Shown here piece by piece: positions 18,775 through 26,504 of a DNA stretch of 64,000 nt (position 1 is its first letter; every line of letters begins with the position of its first letter). The position numbers and the translations under genes were made by a program. The notes beneath the pieces were generated by a model, which was given only the letters and a program-made list of their open reading frames with translations, ran no database searches and was not told the DNA's origin. Origin of the DNA: Gemmatimonadota bacterium (GTDB lineage Bacteria > Gemmatimonadota > Gemmatimonadetes > Longimicrobiales > Gaopeijiaceae); NCBI GenBank assembly GCA_041390125.1, contig JAWKQN010000006.1:186001-250000 (forward strand). Direction: 5' to 3'.

Positions 18775-19521
18775 TCAGCGACGACCCTCGAGCACACGGT
18801 CGTACACGCTGCGCGGGAGCAGTCTCCCGAACCGGGCGGCCAGCGCCACCGGGAGAGGAAAGGAGAATGAGCGCCGACGCTCGAGGATGGCGCGCGTCAT
18901 CCGGCGCACGGCGTCGTCCAGCTCGAGCCCGAAGGGTCGGCTGGCGAAGTTGCCCTCGGTCATGGGCGTGCGCACCCAGCCGGGGTTGATCACGGTCACG
19001 TCCACTCCCGTTCCACGCAGCTCGATGCGCAGCGATTCGAACCAGGTGGTCATGGCGGCTTTGCTGGATGCGTAGGCGGCGCGGAACGGCAGGCCGCCAT
19101 ACCCGGCCACACTGCTCACGCACACGAGGTGGCCACGACGCTCCTCCAGCATGCGAGGGAGCACCGGATCCACGAAGTGCACGGCACCGAGGACGTTGAT
19201 CTCGTACACGCGCCGTACTGCGGCCGCGTCCACCAGCCGCCGCGCCCGCTCCTGCTGGACACCCGCATTGGCCACGAGCAGGTCGACCGGGCCGATCGCC
19301 TCCTCACAGCGACGGACGGCGCGCAGCGCGGCATCTGCGTCGGAGACGTCGCAGGGGAGGACGACCGCGCGCTGACCGCGGTCCAGGACATCCGCGGCCA
19401 CGGCTTCCAGGAGGTCGGCGCGGCGCGCCACGAGCGCGAGGTCGTACCCCTCGGCGGCGAGGGCCACGGCCAGGCCCCGGCCCAGACCCGACGACGCCCC
19501 GGTGATCAGCGCGACCGGCAG
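18775..19521 (-). CDS. Short-chain dehydrogenase/reductase
   Basis: Classical SDR of about 248 residues: Rossmann motif LITGASSGLGRG, LVANAGV (NNAG-like), catalytic Ser in VSSVAGYGG and the YxxxK pair AYASSKAA, followed by VINPGWVRTPM. The start is a problem: the only in-frame ATG (19614) lies inside the tRNA-Met gene, and no GTG or TTG occurs between them. I therefore propose a CTG at 19521, six bases after a GGGGGT stretch. The substrate is unknown. A C-terminal ARFGRLLPRSVYDRVLEGRR is seen in SDRs annotated as acyl or fatty-alcohol related, but this is weak. Confidence 0.85.
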   Translation of the reverse strand: MPVALITGASSGLGRGLAVALAAEGYDLALVARRADLLEAVAADVLDRGQRAVVLPCDVSDADAALRAVRRCEEAIGPVDLLVANAGVQQERARRLVDAAAVRRVYEINVLGAVHFVDPVLPRMLEERRGHLVCVSSVAGYGGLPFRAAYASSKAAMTTWFESLRIELRGTGVDVTVINPGWVRTPMTEGNFASRPFGLELDDAVRRMTRAILERRRSFSFPLPVALAARFGRLLPRSVYDRVLEGRR

Positions 19522-19555
19522 AGTGGACCCCCGGGGAACGGGTCTGGAAACGACG

Positions 19556-19577
19556 AAGGGGTCCGGGCGGACCCCTT
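19556..19577 (-). terminator. Hairpin downstream of tRNA-Met
   Basis: A perfect 10-bp inverted repeat (19556-19565 and 19568-19577) with a 2-nt centre lies eight bases beyond the tRNA 3' end. On the minus strand it is followed by CGTCGTTTCC, a weak T-run. It probably ends or processes the tRNA transcript and separates it from the SDR gene. Confidence 0.5.
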
Positions 19578-19584
19578 GCGAAGA

Positions 19585-19658
19585 TGCCGGAGGAGGGACT
19601 CGAACCCCCGACACGCGGATTATGATTCCGCTGCTCTAACCGACTGAGCTACTCCGGC
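19585..19658 (-). tRNA. tRNA-Met (anticodon CAT), probably elongator
   Basis: A complete 74-nt cloverleaf. The acceptor GCCGGAG pairs perfectly with CTCCGGC, the D-stem is GCTC/GAGC, the anticodon stem GCGGA/TCCGC carries loop ATCATAA, and the T-loop is TTCGAGT. The discriminator is A, and no CCA is encoded. The anticodon is at 19622-19624. The G1-C72 pair and absence of three G-C pairs at the anticodon stem exclude initiator tRNA. The CAU-reading tRNA-Ile2 cannot be fully excluded, but the anticodon arm resembles elongator tRNA-Met of other bacteria. Confidence 0.93.
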
Positions 19659-19669
19659 GAAGGGCAGGA

Positions 19670-19698
19670 AACCTAATCCGGCCCTCTGGGGTTGCCAA
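19670..19698 (-). promoter_or_regulatory. Putative promoter of tRNA-Met
   Basis: Minus-strand TTGGCA (19693-19698), a 17-bp spacer and TAGGTT (19670-19675) lie immediately before the tRNA 5' end. The -10 match is weak (three of six). The region is shared with the divergent slipin gene. Confidence 0.3.
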
Positions 19699-19738
19699 CC
19701 CCGACATCGGTGTCCCTCCCCGCCTTCAGGAGGCCCTC

Positions 19739-20671
19739 GTGGAACTCACCGCCATCCTCTGGCCCATCGCGGTCCTGGGCGCCCTCGGCGTCGCCACCAG
19801 CATGCGCGTCCTGTGGGAGTACGAGCGGGGTGTGGTGTTCCGCCTGGGCAAGCTCAAACGGGCCACCGGGCCGGGGTTGATCTTCCTGGTCCCCTTCGGG
19901 ATCGACCGCATCCGCAAGATGGACCTGCGCATCGTGGCCCTGGACATCGCGCCCCAGGACACCATCACCAAGGACAACGTCTCGGTGAAGGTGAACGCCG
20001 TGGTCTACTTCCGCGTGGCGGACCCGGCCAAGGCCGTGGTGGAGATCGAGGACTACTACTTCGCCACCAGCCAGCTGGCCCAGACCACGCTGCGCAGCGT
20101 GATCGGCCAGTCCGAGCTGGACGAGCTCCTGGCCGAGCGCGAGCAGATCAACGAGATCGTCCGCGGCATCATCGACCAGGGTACCGACCCCTGGGGGATC
20201 GAGGTGACCGGGGTGGAGATCAAGGACATCGACCTGCCGCAGGAGATGAAGCGCGCGATGGCCAAGCAGGCCGAGGCCGAGCGCGAGCGCCGCGGGAAGG
20301 TGATCGCGGCCGAGGGAGAGTACCAGGCGTCCAAGAAGCTGGCGCTCGCCGCGGACGTCATCTCCCGCCATCCCGCTGCGCTCCAGCTGCGGTTCCTGCA
20401 GACGGCCGTGGAGGTCGCGGCCGAGAACAACTCCACCACCCTGTTCCCGATCCCGCTGGATCTCTTCCGGCCGATGATGGAGAAGGTCACCGGCGTGCGG
20501 GGAGGCGGATTCCCGCAGGAGGACGCGGACGCGGGTCCGGCCGCCGACCTTCCCGATCCCGACGCGCCCGCGGCGTTGCCGGACGGCGCGCTGCGCGCGC
20601 TGGGGCACGGACCCGAGCAGTCCGCGCAGCCCGTGGAGCCGACCCCGGGGAAGCCGGGCGCGGAGAAGTAG
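19739..20671 (+). CDS. Slipin/stomatin-like SPFH-domain membrane protein
   Basis: 310 residues from a GTG with a perfect AGGAGG five bases upstream. One N-terminal hydrophobic helix (LTAILWPIAVLGALGVATS) leads into the SPFH domain: EYERGVVFRLGKL, GPGLIFLVPF, VKVNAVVYFRV, LRSVIGQSELDELLAERE, WGIEVTGVEIKDIDLPQEM. A charged coiled coil follows (KRAMAKQAEAERERRGKVI), then a Pro/Asp-rich tail. Slipins form membrane-associated cages and are implicated in membrane protein quality control. The NfeD-type partner usually adjacent to slipin genes is absent. Confidence 0.92.
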   Translation: MELTAILWPIAVLGALGVATSMRVLWEYERGVVFRLGKLKRATGPGLIFLVPFGIDRIRKMDLRIVALDIAPQDTITKDNVSVKVNAVVYFRVADPAKAVVEIEDYYFATSQLAQTTLRSVIGQSELDELLAEREQINEIVRGIIDQGTDPWGIEVTGVEIKDIDLPQEMKRAMAKQAEAERERRGKVIAAEGEYQASKKLALAADVISRHPAALQLRFLQTAVEVAAENNSTTLFPIPLDLFRPMMEKVTGVRGGGFPQEDADAGPAADLPDPDAPAALPDGALRALGHGPEQSAQPVEPTPGKPGAEK

Positions 20672-20701
20672 GGACGGCGCCCTTCCGCTCCGAACGGTCC
20701 G

Positions 20702-21064
20702 TCAGCGGTCGGGGTCGGAGCGGGGCTCCTCGTCACGCGCCGTGGACGTGGTGTCGTCGGGGTCGGCGACCTTGTAGAGCATCTCCCCGTCCCGGATGAA
20801 CCCGAAGCGCTCGCGCGCGATGCGCTCGAGCACGGCCGGATCGTTGTTCAGCGAATCCGCCCACGCCTGCAGCGAATCCGTCACCTGGCGCAGGCGCGCC
20901 AGCTCGGCCTCGGCGGCTTCGATGTCCTTCCGGGCCCGCCGCAGGTCGAAGATCGTGTACTCCCCACCGAACACGACGAAGTACAGCGCGATCCCGAAGA
21001 CGGCCGGAAGGACGAACCGGCCCCACCGGCGCGGCGCGGTCGCGGGCTCCGGGCGGCGGCTCAT
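20702..21064 (-). CDS. ftsB: FtsB/DivIC-family septum formation protein
   Basis: 120 residues from an ATG at 21064 that overlaps the eno stop as ATGA (a GTG six bases upstream is possible). A basic N-terminus is followed by one transmembrane helix (FVLPAVFGIALYFVVFGG), a coiled coil (RKDIEAAEAELARLRQVTDSL) and the family-typical LERIARERFGFIRDGEMLYKV. FtsB/DivIC bridges FtsL and FtsQ/DivIB in the divisome. The eno-ftsB gene pairing is common and supports the call. An acidic tail ends the protein. Confidence 0.88.
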   Translation of the reverse strand: MSRRPEPATAPRRWGRFVLPAVFGIALYFVVFGGEYTIFDLRRARKDIEAAEAELARLRQVTDSLQAWADSLNNDPAVLERIARERFGFIRDGEMLYKVADPDDTTSTARDEEPRSDPDR

Positions 21065-22338
21065 CCCCACAGACCGCGACCGGGGTAGCGCGCGGCGGCG
21101 CCCAGCTCCTCCTCGATGCGGAGCAGCTGGTTGTACTTGGCGACCCGGTCCGTGCGGCTCGCGCTACCCGTCTTGATCTGTCCCGCACCGGTGGCCACGG
21201 CCAGGTCCGCGATGAACGTGTCCTCGGTCTCGCCGGACCGGTGCGAGATGACGGAGCGGTACCCATGCCGCTCGCCGAGCGCGATCGCATCCAGGGTCTC
21301 GGTGAGCGTCCCGATCTGGTTCACCTTGATCAGGATCGCGTTGCCGACTCCCTGGTCGATCCCCTGCTGCAGACGCTCGGCGTTCGTGACGAACAGATCG
21401 TCTCCCACGAGCTGACAGCGGTCGCCGATGGCGTCCGTGAGCATCTTCCAGCCTTCCCAGTCGTTCTCGTCCAGCGCGTCCTCGATGGAGCGGATCGGGT
21501 AGCGGTCCACCCACTCGGTCCAGAACTCCACCATGCCGGCCGCGTCCCGCCGCGGACCCCGTGACCAGGGGAAGACATAGCCGTCCTCGCGGCAGAGCTC
21601 GCTGGCCGCGGCGTCGATGGCGAGCACGATGTCCTCACCCGCGCGGTAGCCCGCTCGCTCGATGGCCTCGAGCACGACCTCCACGGCCTCCTCGTTGCTG
21701 CGCAGGTCGGGCGCGAAGCCGCCTTCATCGCCCACGGCGGTGTTCTTGCCCTGCGAGGAGAGCACCTTCTTCAACGCATGGAAGACCTCCGTGCCCATGC
21801 GCAGCCCCTCCGAGAAGGAGTCGGCGCCCACGGGCATCACCATGAATTCCTGGAGGTCCACGTTGTTGGGTGCGTGGGCGCCGCCGTTCAGGATGTTCAT
21901 CATGGGAACGGGCAGCAGGTTCGCGTCGGGCCCGCCCAGATGCCGGTAGAGCGGGACGCCGGCCGCGAGCGCGGCGGCGCGCGCGGACGCCATCGAGACG
22001 GCGAGCAGGGCGTTCGCGCCCAGGCGTCCCTTGTTCGGCGTCCCGTCCGCGTCCAGCAGGCGACGATCCAGGGCAGCCTGATCCGCGGGATCCAGGCCGG
22101 TGACGGCGTCCTTGAGCGCACCGTTCACGTTCGCGACGGCGTCACGCACGCCCTTGCCCACGTAGCGGTCCGCATCCCCGTCGCGCAGCTCGACCGCCTC
22201 GTGCTCGCCGGTGGAGGCACCGCTCGGCACGGCCGCGCGGCCGAGGACACCGCTGTCCAGGACCACGTCGGCTTCCACGGTGGGGTTGCCGCGCGAATCG
22301 AGGATCTCCCGCGCGTGCACGTCACGGATCTTGGCCAC
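21061..22338 (-). CDS. eno: Enolase
   Basis: 425 residues from a GTG (22338), the canonical enolase start region AKIRDVHAREILDSRGNPTV. Active-site motifs: DGGAHAPNN-like NILNGGAHAPNNVDLQE, catalytic Glu in GDEGGFAPD, the metal ligand in SIEDALDENDW, the catalytic Lys in ILIKVNQIGTLTET and SHRSGETEDTFIADLAVA. It interconverts 2-phosphoglycerate and phosphoenolpyruvate in glycolysis. Coupled to ftsB downstream. Confidence 0.97.
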   Translation of the reverse strand: MAKIRDVHAREILDSRGNPTVEADVVLDSGVLGRAAVPSGASTGEHEAVELRDGDADRYVGKGVRDAVANVNGALKDAVTGLDPADQAALDRRLLDADGTPNKGRLGANALLAVSMASARAAALAAGVPLYRHLGGPDANLLPVPMMNILNGGAHAPNNVDLQEFMVMPVGADSFSEGLRMGTEVFHALKKVLSSQGKNTAVGDEGGFAPDLRSNEEAVEVVLEAIERAGYRAGEDIVLAIDAAASELCREDGYVFPWSRGPRRDAAGMVEFWTEWVDRYPIRSIEDALDENDWEGWKMLTDAIGDRCQLVGDDLFVTNAERLQQGIDQGVGNAILIKVNQIGTLTETLDAIALGERHGYRSVISHRSGETEDTFIADLAVATGAGQIKTGSASRTDRVAKYNQLLRIEEELGAAARYPGRGLWG

Positions 22339-22408
22339 GGCTCTCGCTTCCTTCCGGTTCGGTGTTCGTTGAGGGTTCGGGGGCGCAGCCCGTCCGCGGG
22401 GCGCGCCG

Positions 22409-23176
22409 TCAGGACCGATCGTCTCCGGCGCGCGCCGTGTGGGGATCCCCGTCCGGGACACCGCCGATGGCCCCCTTGAGCTCGGCGATGGCGTCGTGCG
22501 AACGCTGGAGCAACGCGTCGCGGTCCTCGTGTGTCAAGCCCGCCGTCTCGATGGGGGCACCCACCTTGATGCGGATGTGGCCGGGGCGGACGCGGAACGA
22601 TCCCTTGGGCATGATCTGGCGGGTGCCGGCGACCGCGACCGGGACCAGGGGCACCCGCGACTGGATGGCCAGCACGAAGGCGCCCTTCTTGAACGGCAGC
22701 AGGTGCCCCGTGGCCGAGCGCGTGCCTTCCGGGAACAGCACGATGGTCAGGCCGTCCTCCCGGATCCGCCCCGCCGCCTGCTGCAGGCTCTGCACGGCGG
22801 AGGAGCGATCGGAGCGATCGACCGAGATGTGCCCGCACATGCGCCAGGCCTGCCCGAAGATCGGGATGCGCGCCAGCTCCTTCTTGGCGACGAAGCGGAA
22901 TCGTCCGGGCACGTGACCCAGCACGGCGAACACGTCGAACCACGACTCGTGGTTCGCGATGAGGATGTGGGGCTGGGCCGGGTCGATGTGCTCGGCGCCT
23001 TCGACCTCGATCGTGGAGCCGGAGGCGCGGACGATGCGGGCGCCCCAGATGCGCGCGAGCCGGTCGCAGGTGCACGGGGCGTCGGCGGGGCGCAGCAGGC
23101 CCCCCAGGATCGCGCGCGTGGCGTAGACGGCGGTCAGCACCACCCCGTAGGCCAGGACCCAGAGCGTCCGCAGCAC
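22409..23176 (-). CDS. plsC: 1-acyl-sn-glycerol-3-phosphate acyltransferase (PlsC family)
   Basis: 255 residues from a GTG two bases after the thiL stop. An N-terminal hydrophobic helix (LWVLAYGVVLTAVYATRAIL) precedes the acyltransferase motifs: ANHESWFD (H-x4-D, motif I), FRFVAKKELARIPIFG (II), VLFPEGTRSATG (III) and VPLVPVAVAGT (IV). It makes phosphatidic acid from lysophosphatidic acid at the cytoplasmic membrane, feeding phospholipid synthesis. Confidence 0.92.
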   Translation of the reverse strand: MLRTLWVLAYGVVLTAVYATRAILGGLLRPADAPCTCDRLARIWGARIVRASGSTIEVEGAEHIDPAQPHILIANHESWFDVFAVLGHVPGRFRFVAKKELARIPIFGQAWRMCGHISVDRSDRSSAVQSLQQAAGRIREDGLTIVLFPEGTRSATGHLLPFKKGAFVLAIQSRVPLVPVAVAGTRQIMPKGSFRVRPGHIRIKVGAPIETAGLTHEDRDALLQRSHDAIAELKGAIGGVPDGDPHTARAGDDRS

Positions 23177-23178
23177 GG

Positions 23179-24177
23179 TCAGGCGCCACTCCCGAAGTGG
23201 TCGTGCGAGCGGGGCAGCCGGTCGAGCCCATGCACCCGCACCCGCCCTTCGCCGGCCTGCGCGTCCCCCACCCGGGTGATCAGCACGCCGGTCTCCCGCT
23301 CGAAGCGCAGCGCGAGGGGTTGCACCCGCCCGGGCGGAGCCAGGAAGGCCAGCTCGTAGTCTTCCCCCCCGCCGAGCGCGAGCGAGCGGGCCTCCTCGAC
23401 GCCCAGCCCCGAGCTCAGGAGGCCTTCGTGCAGCGGAAGCGCCGCCGCGTCGATCTCCAGGTCCAGGCCGGACGCCGCGGCCAGGTGGCCGGCGTCCCCC
23501 AGAAGCCCGTCGGAGAGATCGATCAGGGCGTGCAGCACCCCCTGCCCCGCCAGCCAGCGCGCCGCCTCGATGCGCGGGCGGGGCCGCAGGAAGGCTTCCA
23601 GCAGCTCCGGCCCGGGCGCGTGCCCCGCCTCCCACTGGCGCACGGCGAGCGCCGCGCCGCCGAGTCGGCCGGTGACCCAGAGCTCGTCGCCGGGGCGGCC
23701 CCCGGAGCGGAGCACCGGGGTGGCCGCCCGCCCGATCGCCACCACGTCCACGAGCCAGGCCGATCCGGCGGGCACGCGGGTCAGGTCTCCGCCCACGAGC
23801 GCGGCACCTACCTCGGCTGCGGCCACGCGTACGCCCGCGAGCAGGTCGGGGACGGACTCCGACGCCGATGCCGCATCCACACCCACGGTGGTCAGCAGCG
23901 CCACGGGCTCGGCCGCCATCGCGGCCAGGTCGGACAGGGCGCTCCGGGCGGCGCGCTCACCGATCTCCTGGGGCGACATCCAGTCGCGACGGAAGTGCAC
24001 GCCCTCCACCGAGACGTCGACCGTCACCACGAACGGTCCCCCGTCCAGGACGGCCGCGTCGTCGCCCGGGCCCACCCGGACCCCGGCCGCGGTGCCCAGT
24101 CCCTGGAGGGCCTGCTCGATCAGCCGGAACTCGGCGCCGGCGCCGAGGCGGGAGCGGAGGGGGGCGTCGTCTACCAT
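23179..24177 (-). CDS. thiL: Thiamine-monophosphate kinase
   Basis: 332 residues from an ATG at 24177 overlapping the preceding stop by 7 bp. Motifs: EFRLIEQAL, VGPGDDAAVLDG (Mg-ATP site), TVDVSVEGVHFRRDWMSP, RSALSDLAAMAAEPVALL, GGDLTR, VTGRLGGAALA, ALIDLSDGLLGDAGHLA and LGGGEDYELAF. These are the AIR-synthase/ThiL signatures. It phosphorylates thiamine monophosphate to thiamine diphosphate. No TPP riboswitch is visible nearby. Confidence 0.94.
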   Translation of the reverse strand: MVDDAPLRSRLGAGAEFRLIEQALQGLGTAAGVRVGPGDDAAVLDGGPFVVTVDVSVEGVHFRRDWMSPQEIGERAARSALSDLAAMAAEPVALLTTVGVDAASASESVPDLLAGVRVAAAEVGAALVGGDLTRVPAGSAWLVDVVAIGRAATPVLRSGGRPGDELWVTGRLGGAALAVRQWEAGHAPGPELLEAFLRPRPRIEAARWLAGQGVLHALIDLSDGLLGDAGHLAAASGLDLEIDAAALPLHEGLLSSGLGVEEARSLALGGGEDYELAFLAPPGRVQPLALRFERETGVLITRVGDAQAGEGRVRVHGLDRLPRSHDHFGSGA

Positions 24178-25739
24178 GGAGCCGGCAGATCGAGCGTGAC
24201 GAACGGGAGGCCCAACGGGCTCGATGGCGGCGGCAGGCGCAGCACGTGGGGCAGGGATTCGATCAGGTCGGACGGGACGAGCGAGACGCCCAGGCCGACG
24301 CGCCGATGGGCCCGCCCGCAGTCGTGCAGCGCCAGCCCGGCGGCGCGGAACGGGTCCAGGCCCTGGGCCAGGCCCGCCCCGGCCACGCCGGCCAGCACGT
24401 CCCCCATCCCCGCGGCCGCCAGGTCGGAGCTGCCCTGGACGTCCACCGCCCAGGCTCCGTCGGGGGCACAGACCAGCGAGGGCGTGCCCTTGGCCAGCAC
24501 CGTCGCGCCCCAGCGCGCCGCCACCTCCGCCGCCACCTCCGCGCGTTCGGGGTCGGGCACCGACCCCGGGCGCCCGGCGAGTCGGGCCAGCTCGCCCGGG
24601 TGGGGCGTGAGCAGCAGACCGGGATGGCCGACGGGACGCCCCTCCGCCTCGCCCGCGAGGAGCGTGAGGGCGTCGGCGTCGAGCACCGCGGGCGCGGGAT
24701 CCGGGCCGGCGAGCGCAGCCGTGAGGGCGCGCCGGGCCGCATCGTCCGTCCCCATGCCCGGACCCGCCACCACGGCGTCCGACTGGGCCCGGGCCGCCTC
24801 GAGGGCGTCGGGGTCGTCCCGGTCCAGCCACAGCGCCTCGGGCACCCCGCGCTGGACGACCTCGCGGTTGGCGGCCGGAGTGGCGACGCGCACCAGGCCC
24901 ACGCCCGCGCGCAGCGCGGCCCGCGCGCACAGGAGCGCGGCGCCGGCCATGCCGGCCTGACCGGCCACGACCAGGAGGGAGCCCACCGCCTTCTTGTGGG
25001 TCACGGCCGGGCGGACCGGGCGATGGGCGCACGCCCATCCCGGCGTGAGGACCACACCGGCGCCCAGGCGATCCCCTGCCGGGGGAAACCCGATCTCGAC
25101 CGCCAGCAGGCGGCCGGCGTGGGCGCGGCCCGGATGGAGGAGGGTCCCCCGCTTGGGCGCCCCGAACGCGACGGTCACCCGGGCCTGCACCGCCGCCCCG
25201 GGCACCGCCCCGGTGGCGCCGTCCACGCCGGAGGGGATGTCCAGCGCCAGCACGGGCGGCCCCGCCGCGTGGAGGCGCGCGATCAGCCGGGCGTGGGGCT
25301 GGCGGGGCGGGCCGCTCAGCCCCGTGCCCAGCAGGCCGTCGACCAGCACGGCCGCCCCGGCCAGGGCGGCGTCGGTGCCGACGTCGTCGGGATCGAGCAA
25401 CGGGAGGTCCCAGCCATGGGACAGGGCACGGTGGGCCGCCGTGGGGCCCAGCGGCACCAGTCGCACCTCACGCCCCCACGCGCGCAGCGTGCGGGCCACC
25501 ACATGGCCATCGCCGCCGTTGTTGCCGGAACCGGCCAGGACCACGACCCCACCCTCCGGAAACAGGCGCGCGACGATCTGGGCCGCGCTCCGACCCGCGT
25601 TCTCCATGAGCACGCGTTCGGGGACGTCCTGGGTGTCGATGGACCAGCGATCGAACGAGGCGGCCTCGCTCCCGGTGGGGACGGCGACCCCGGCCCCTCC
25701 GCTCACGAGGTCCCACCCGGCGCCGGTGTCGGCCATCAT
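24171..25739 (-). CDS. nnr: Bifunctional NAD(P)H-hydrate repair enzyme (epimerase + dehydratase)
   Basis: 522 residues from an ATG at 25739 (a GTG at 25754 is possible but its ribosome-binding site would be too close). The N-terminal half is the NAD(P)HX epimerase: VLMENAGRSAA, VLAGSGNNGGDGHVVARTL, DGLLGTGLSG, LALDIPSGVDGATG. The C-terminal half is the ADP-dependent dehydratase: KKAVGSLLVVAGQAGMAGAA, VAGPGMGTDD, LLTPHPGELARLAGRP and DLAAAGMGDVLAG with the catalytic Asp. It repairs damaged NADH and NADPH hydrates. Confidence 0.94.
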   Translation of the reverse strand: MMADTGAGWDLVSGGAGVAVPTGSEAASFDRWSIDTQDVPERVLMENAGRSAAQIVARLFPEGGVVVLAGSGNNGGDGHVVARTLRAWGREVRLVPLGPTAAHRALSHGWDLPLLDPDDVGTDAALAGAAVLVDGLLGTGLSGPPRQPHARLIARLHAAGPPVLALDIPSGVDGATGAVPGAAVQARVTVAFGAPKRGTLLHPGRAHAGRLLAVEIGFPPAGDRLGAGVVLTPGWACAHRPVRPAVTHKKAVGSLLVVAGQAGMAGAALLCARAALRAGVGLVRVATPAANREVVQRGVPEALWLDRDDPDALEAARAQSDAVVAGPGMGTDDAARRALTAALAGPDPAPAVLDADALTLLAGEAEGRPVGHPGLLLTPHPGELARLAGRPGSVPDPERAEVAAEVAARWGATVLAKGTPSLVCAPDGAWAVDVQGSSDLAAAGMGDVLAGVAGAGLAQGLDPFRAAGLALHDCGRAHRRVGLGVSLVPSDLIESLPHVLRLPPPSSPLGLPFVTLDLPAPW

Positions 25740-25785
25740 CGGGAAGCCCGGCACCTCCGGCGCGAGCGCGCCGCCGGCGGGAGCC

Positions 25786-25983
25786 CTACTTGTAGCTGGG
25801 GCCGATCGCCCGGCCCAGCGTGATCTCGCCGTTGTCGATGCGGATGTTGAATCCGCACTCGGGGTTCGAGCACACCCACGCCTTGAACCGGATGGGCGCT
25901 CCGTCGCGTCCGTAGTCGGACAGCGGCAGCAGCGTTCCTGTGGTGCACTTCATACAGCCGGGATATCCCCGCTCGTCCGCCAT
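25786..25983 (-). CDS. Small zinc-ribbon protein of unknown function
   Basis: 65 residues from an ATG at 25983 with a GGTGGAG ribosome-binding site. Four cysteines are spaced as two knuckles, C10-x2-C13 and C38-x4-C43, suggesting one structural zinc; CSNPECGFNIRI is the clearest part. The frame upstream of the ATG has no coding character. Found between a Minf_1886-type gene and nnr, 46-61 bp gaps on each side, so probably in the same operon. No function can be assigned. Confidence 0.75.
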   Translation of the reverse strand: MADERGYPGCMKCTTGTLLPLSDYGRDGAPIRFKAWVCSNPECGFNIRIDNGEITLGRAIGPSYK

Positions 25984-26044
25984 TGACTCTCCACCTCGTC
26001 GGCGCGGTCGTCCTTCGGCGCCAGGCACCTTCGGCCTGGTCCGT

Positions 26045-26425
26045 CTAGAGCCTCGCCTCCCACGGGTAATCCCGTTCGAAGGCCTCCTCGAAATCGAAGA
26101 CATCGCTGAAGTCTTCCACCCGGTCGTGCTCCTGCTTGATGAGCACGCCGCACTCCACCAGGGCGAACACGATCTCGCCCAGATCCTCCGTCGCGTGGAT
26201 GCCCCAATGCTCCAGCACCGTCCGCGCCATGGGCCCGTACTGCTCCAGCGCCAGCGCGCGCACGCCTTCCGCCAGCTCGGGTCCCGAGATGTGGCGCGGC
26301 TCGGGCAGGGTGGCGATGACCTTGTGCAGGGAGGAGAGCACGAGCAGATACCCCTTCGCGTGGAAGCGCGGGTTCCGCTCCTGGAGTTGCTCCAGGATCT
26401 CCTCGGCGAACGTGAGCTCGGTCAT
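26045..26425 (-). CDS. Minf_1886-family protein of unknown function
   Basis: 126 residues from an ATG at 26425. The sequence pattern FAEEILEQLQERNPRFHAKGY, HISGPELAEGVRALALEQYG, MARTVLEHWGIHATEDLGEI, VFALVECGVLIKQEHD and DFSDVFDFEEAF matches what I recall of the Minf_1886 family, a small widespread helical family without known function. No signal or membrane segment is present. It follows glyA by 79 bp. Confidence 0.8.
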   Translation of the reverse strand: MTELTFAEEILEQLQERNPRFHAKGYLLVLSSLHKVIATLPEPRHISGPELAEGVRALALEQYGPMARTVLEHWGIHATEDLGEIVFALVECGVLIKQEHDRVEDFSDVFDFEEAFERDYPWEARL

Positions 26426-26504
26426 GGCCGCAAATGTCGGCGGACCCCCCGGTCGGCGCCAGTCCCCCGGACGGCGCCGCACCGGAGGGGATGACCGCCC
26501 TCGC

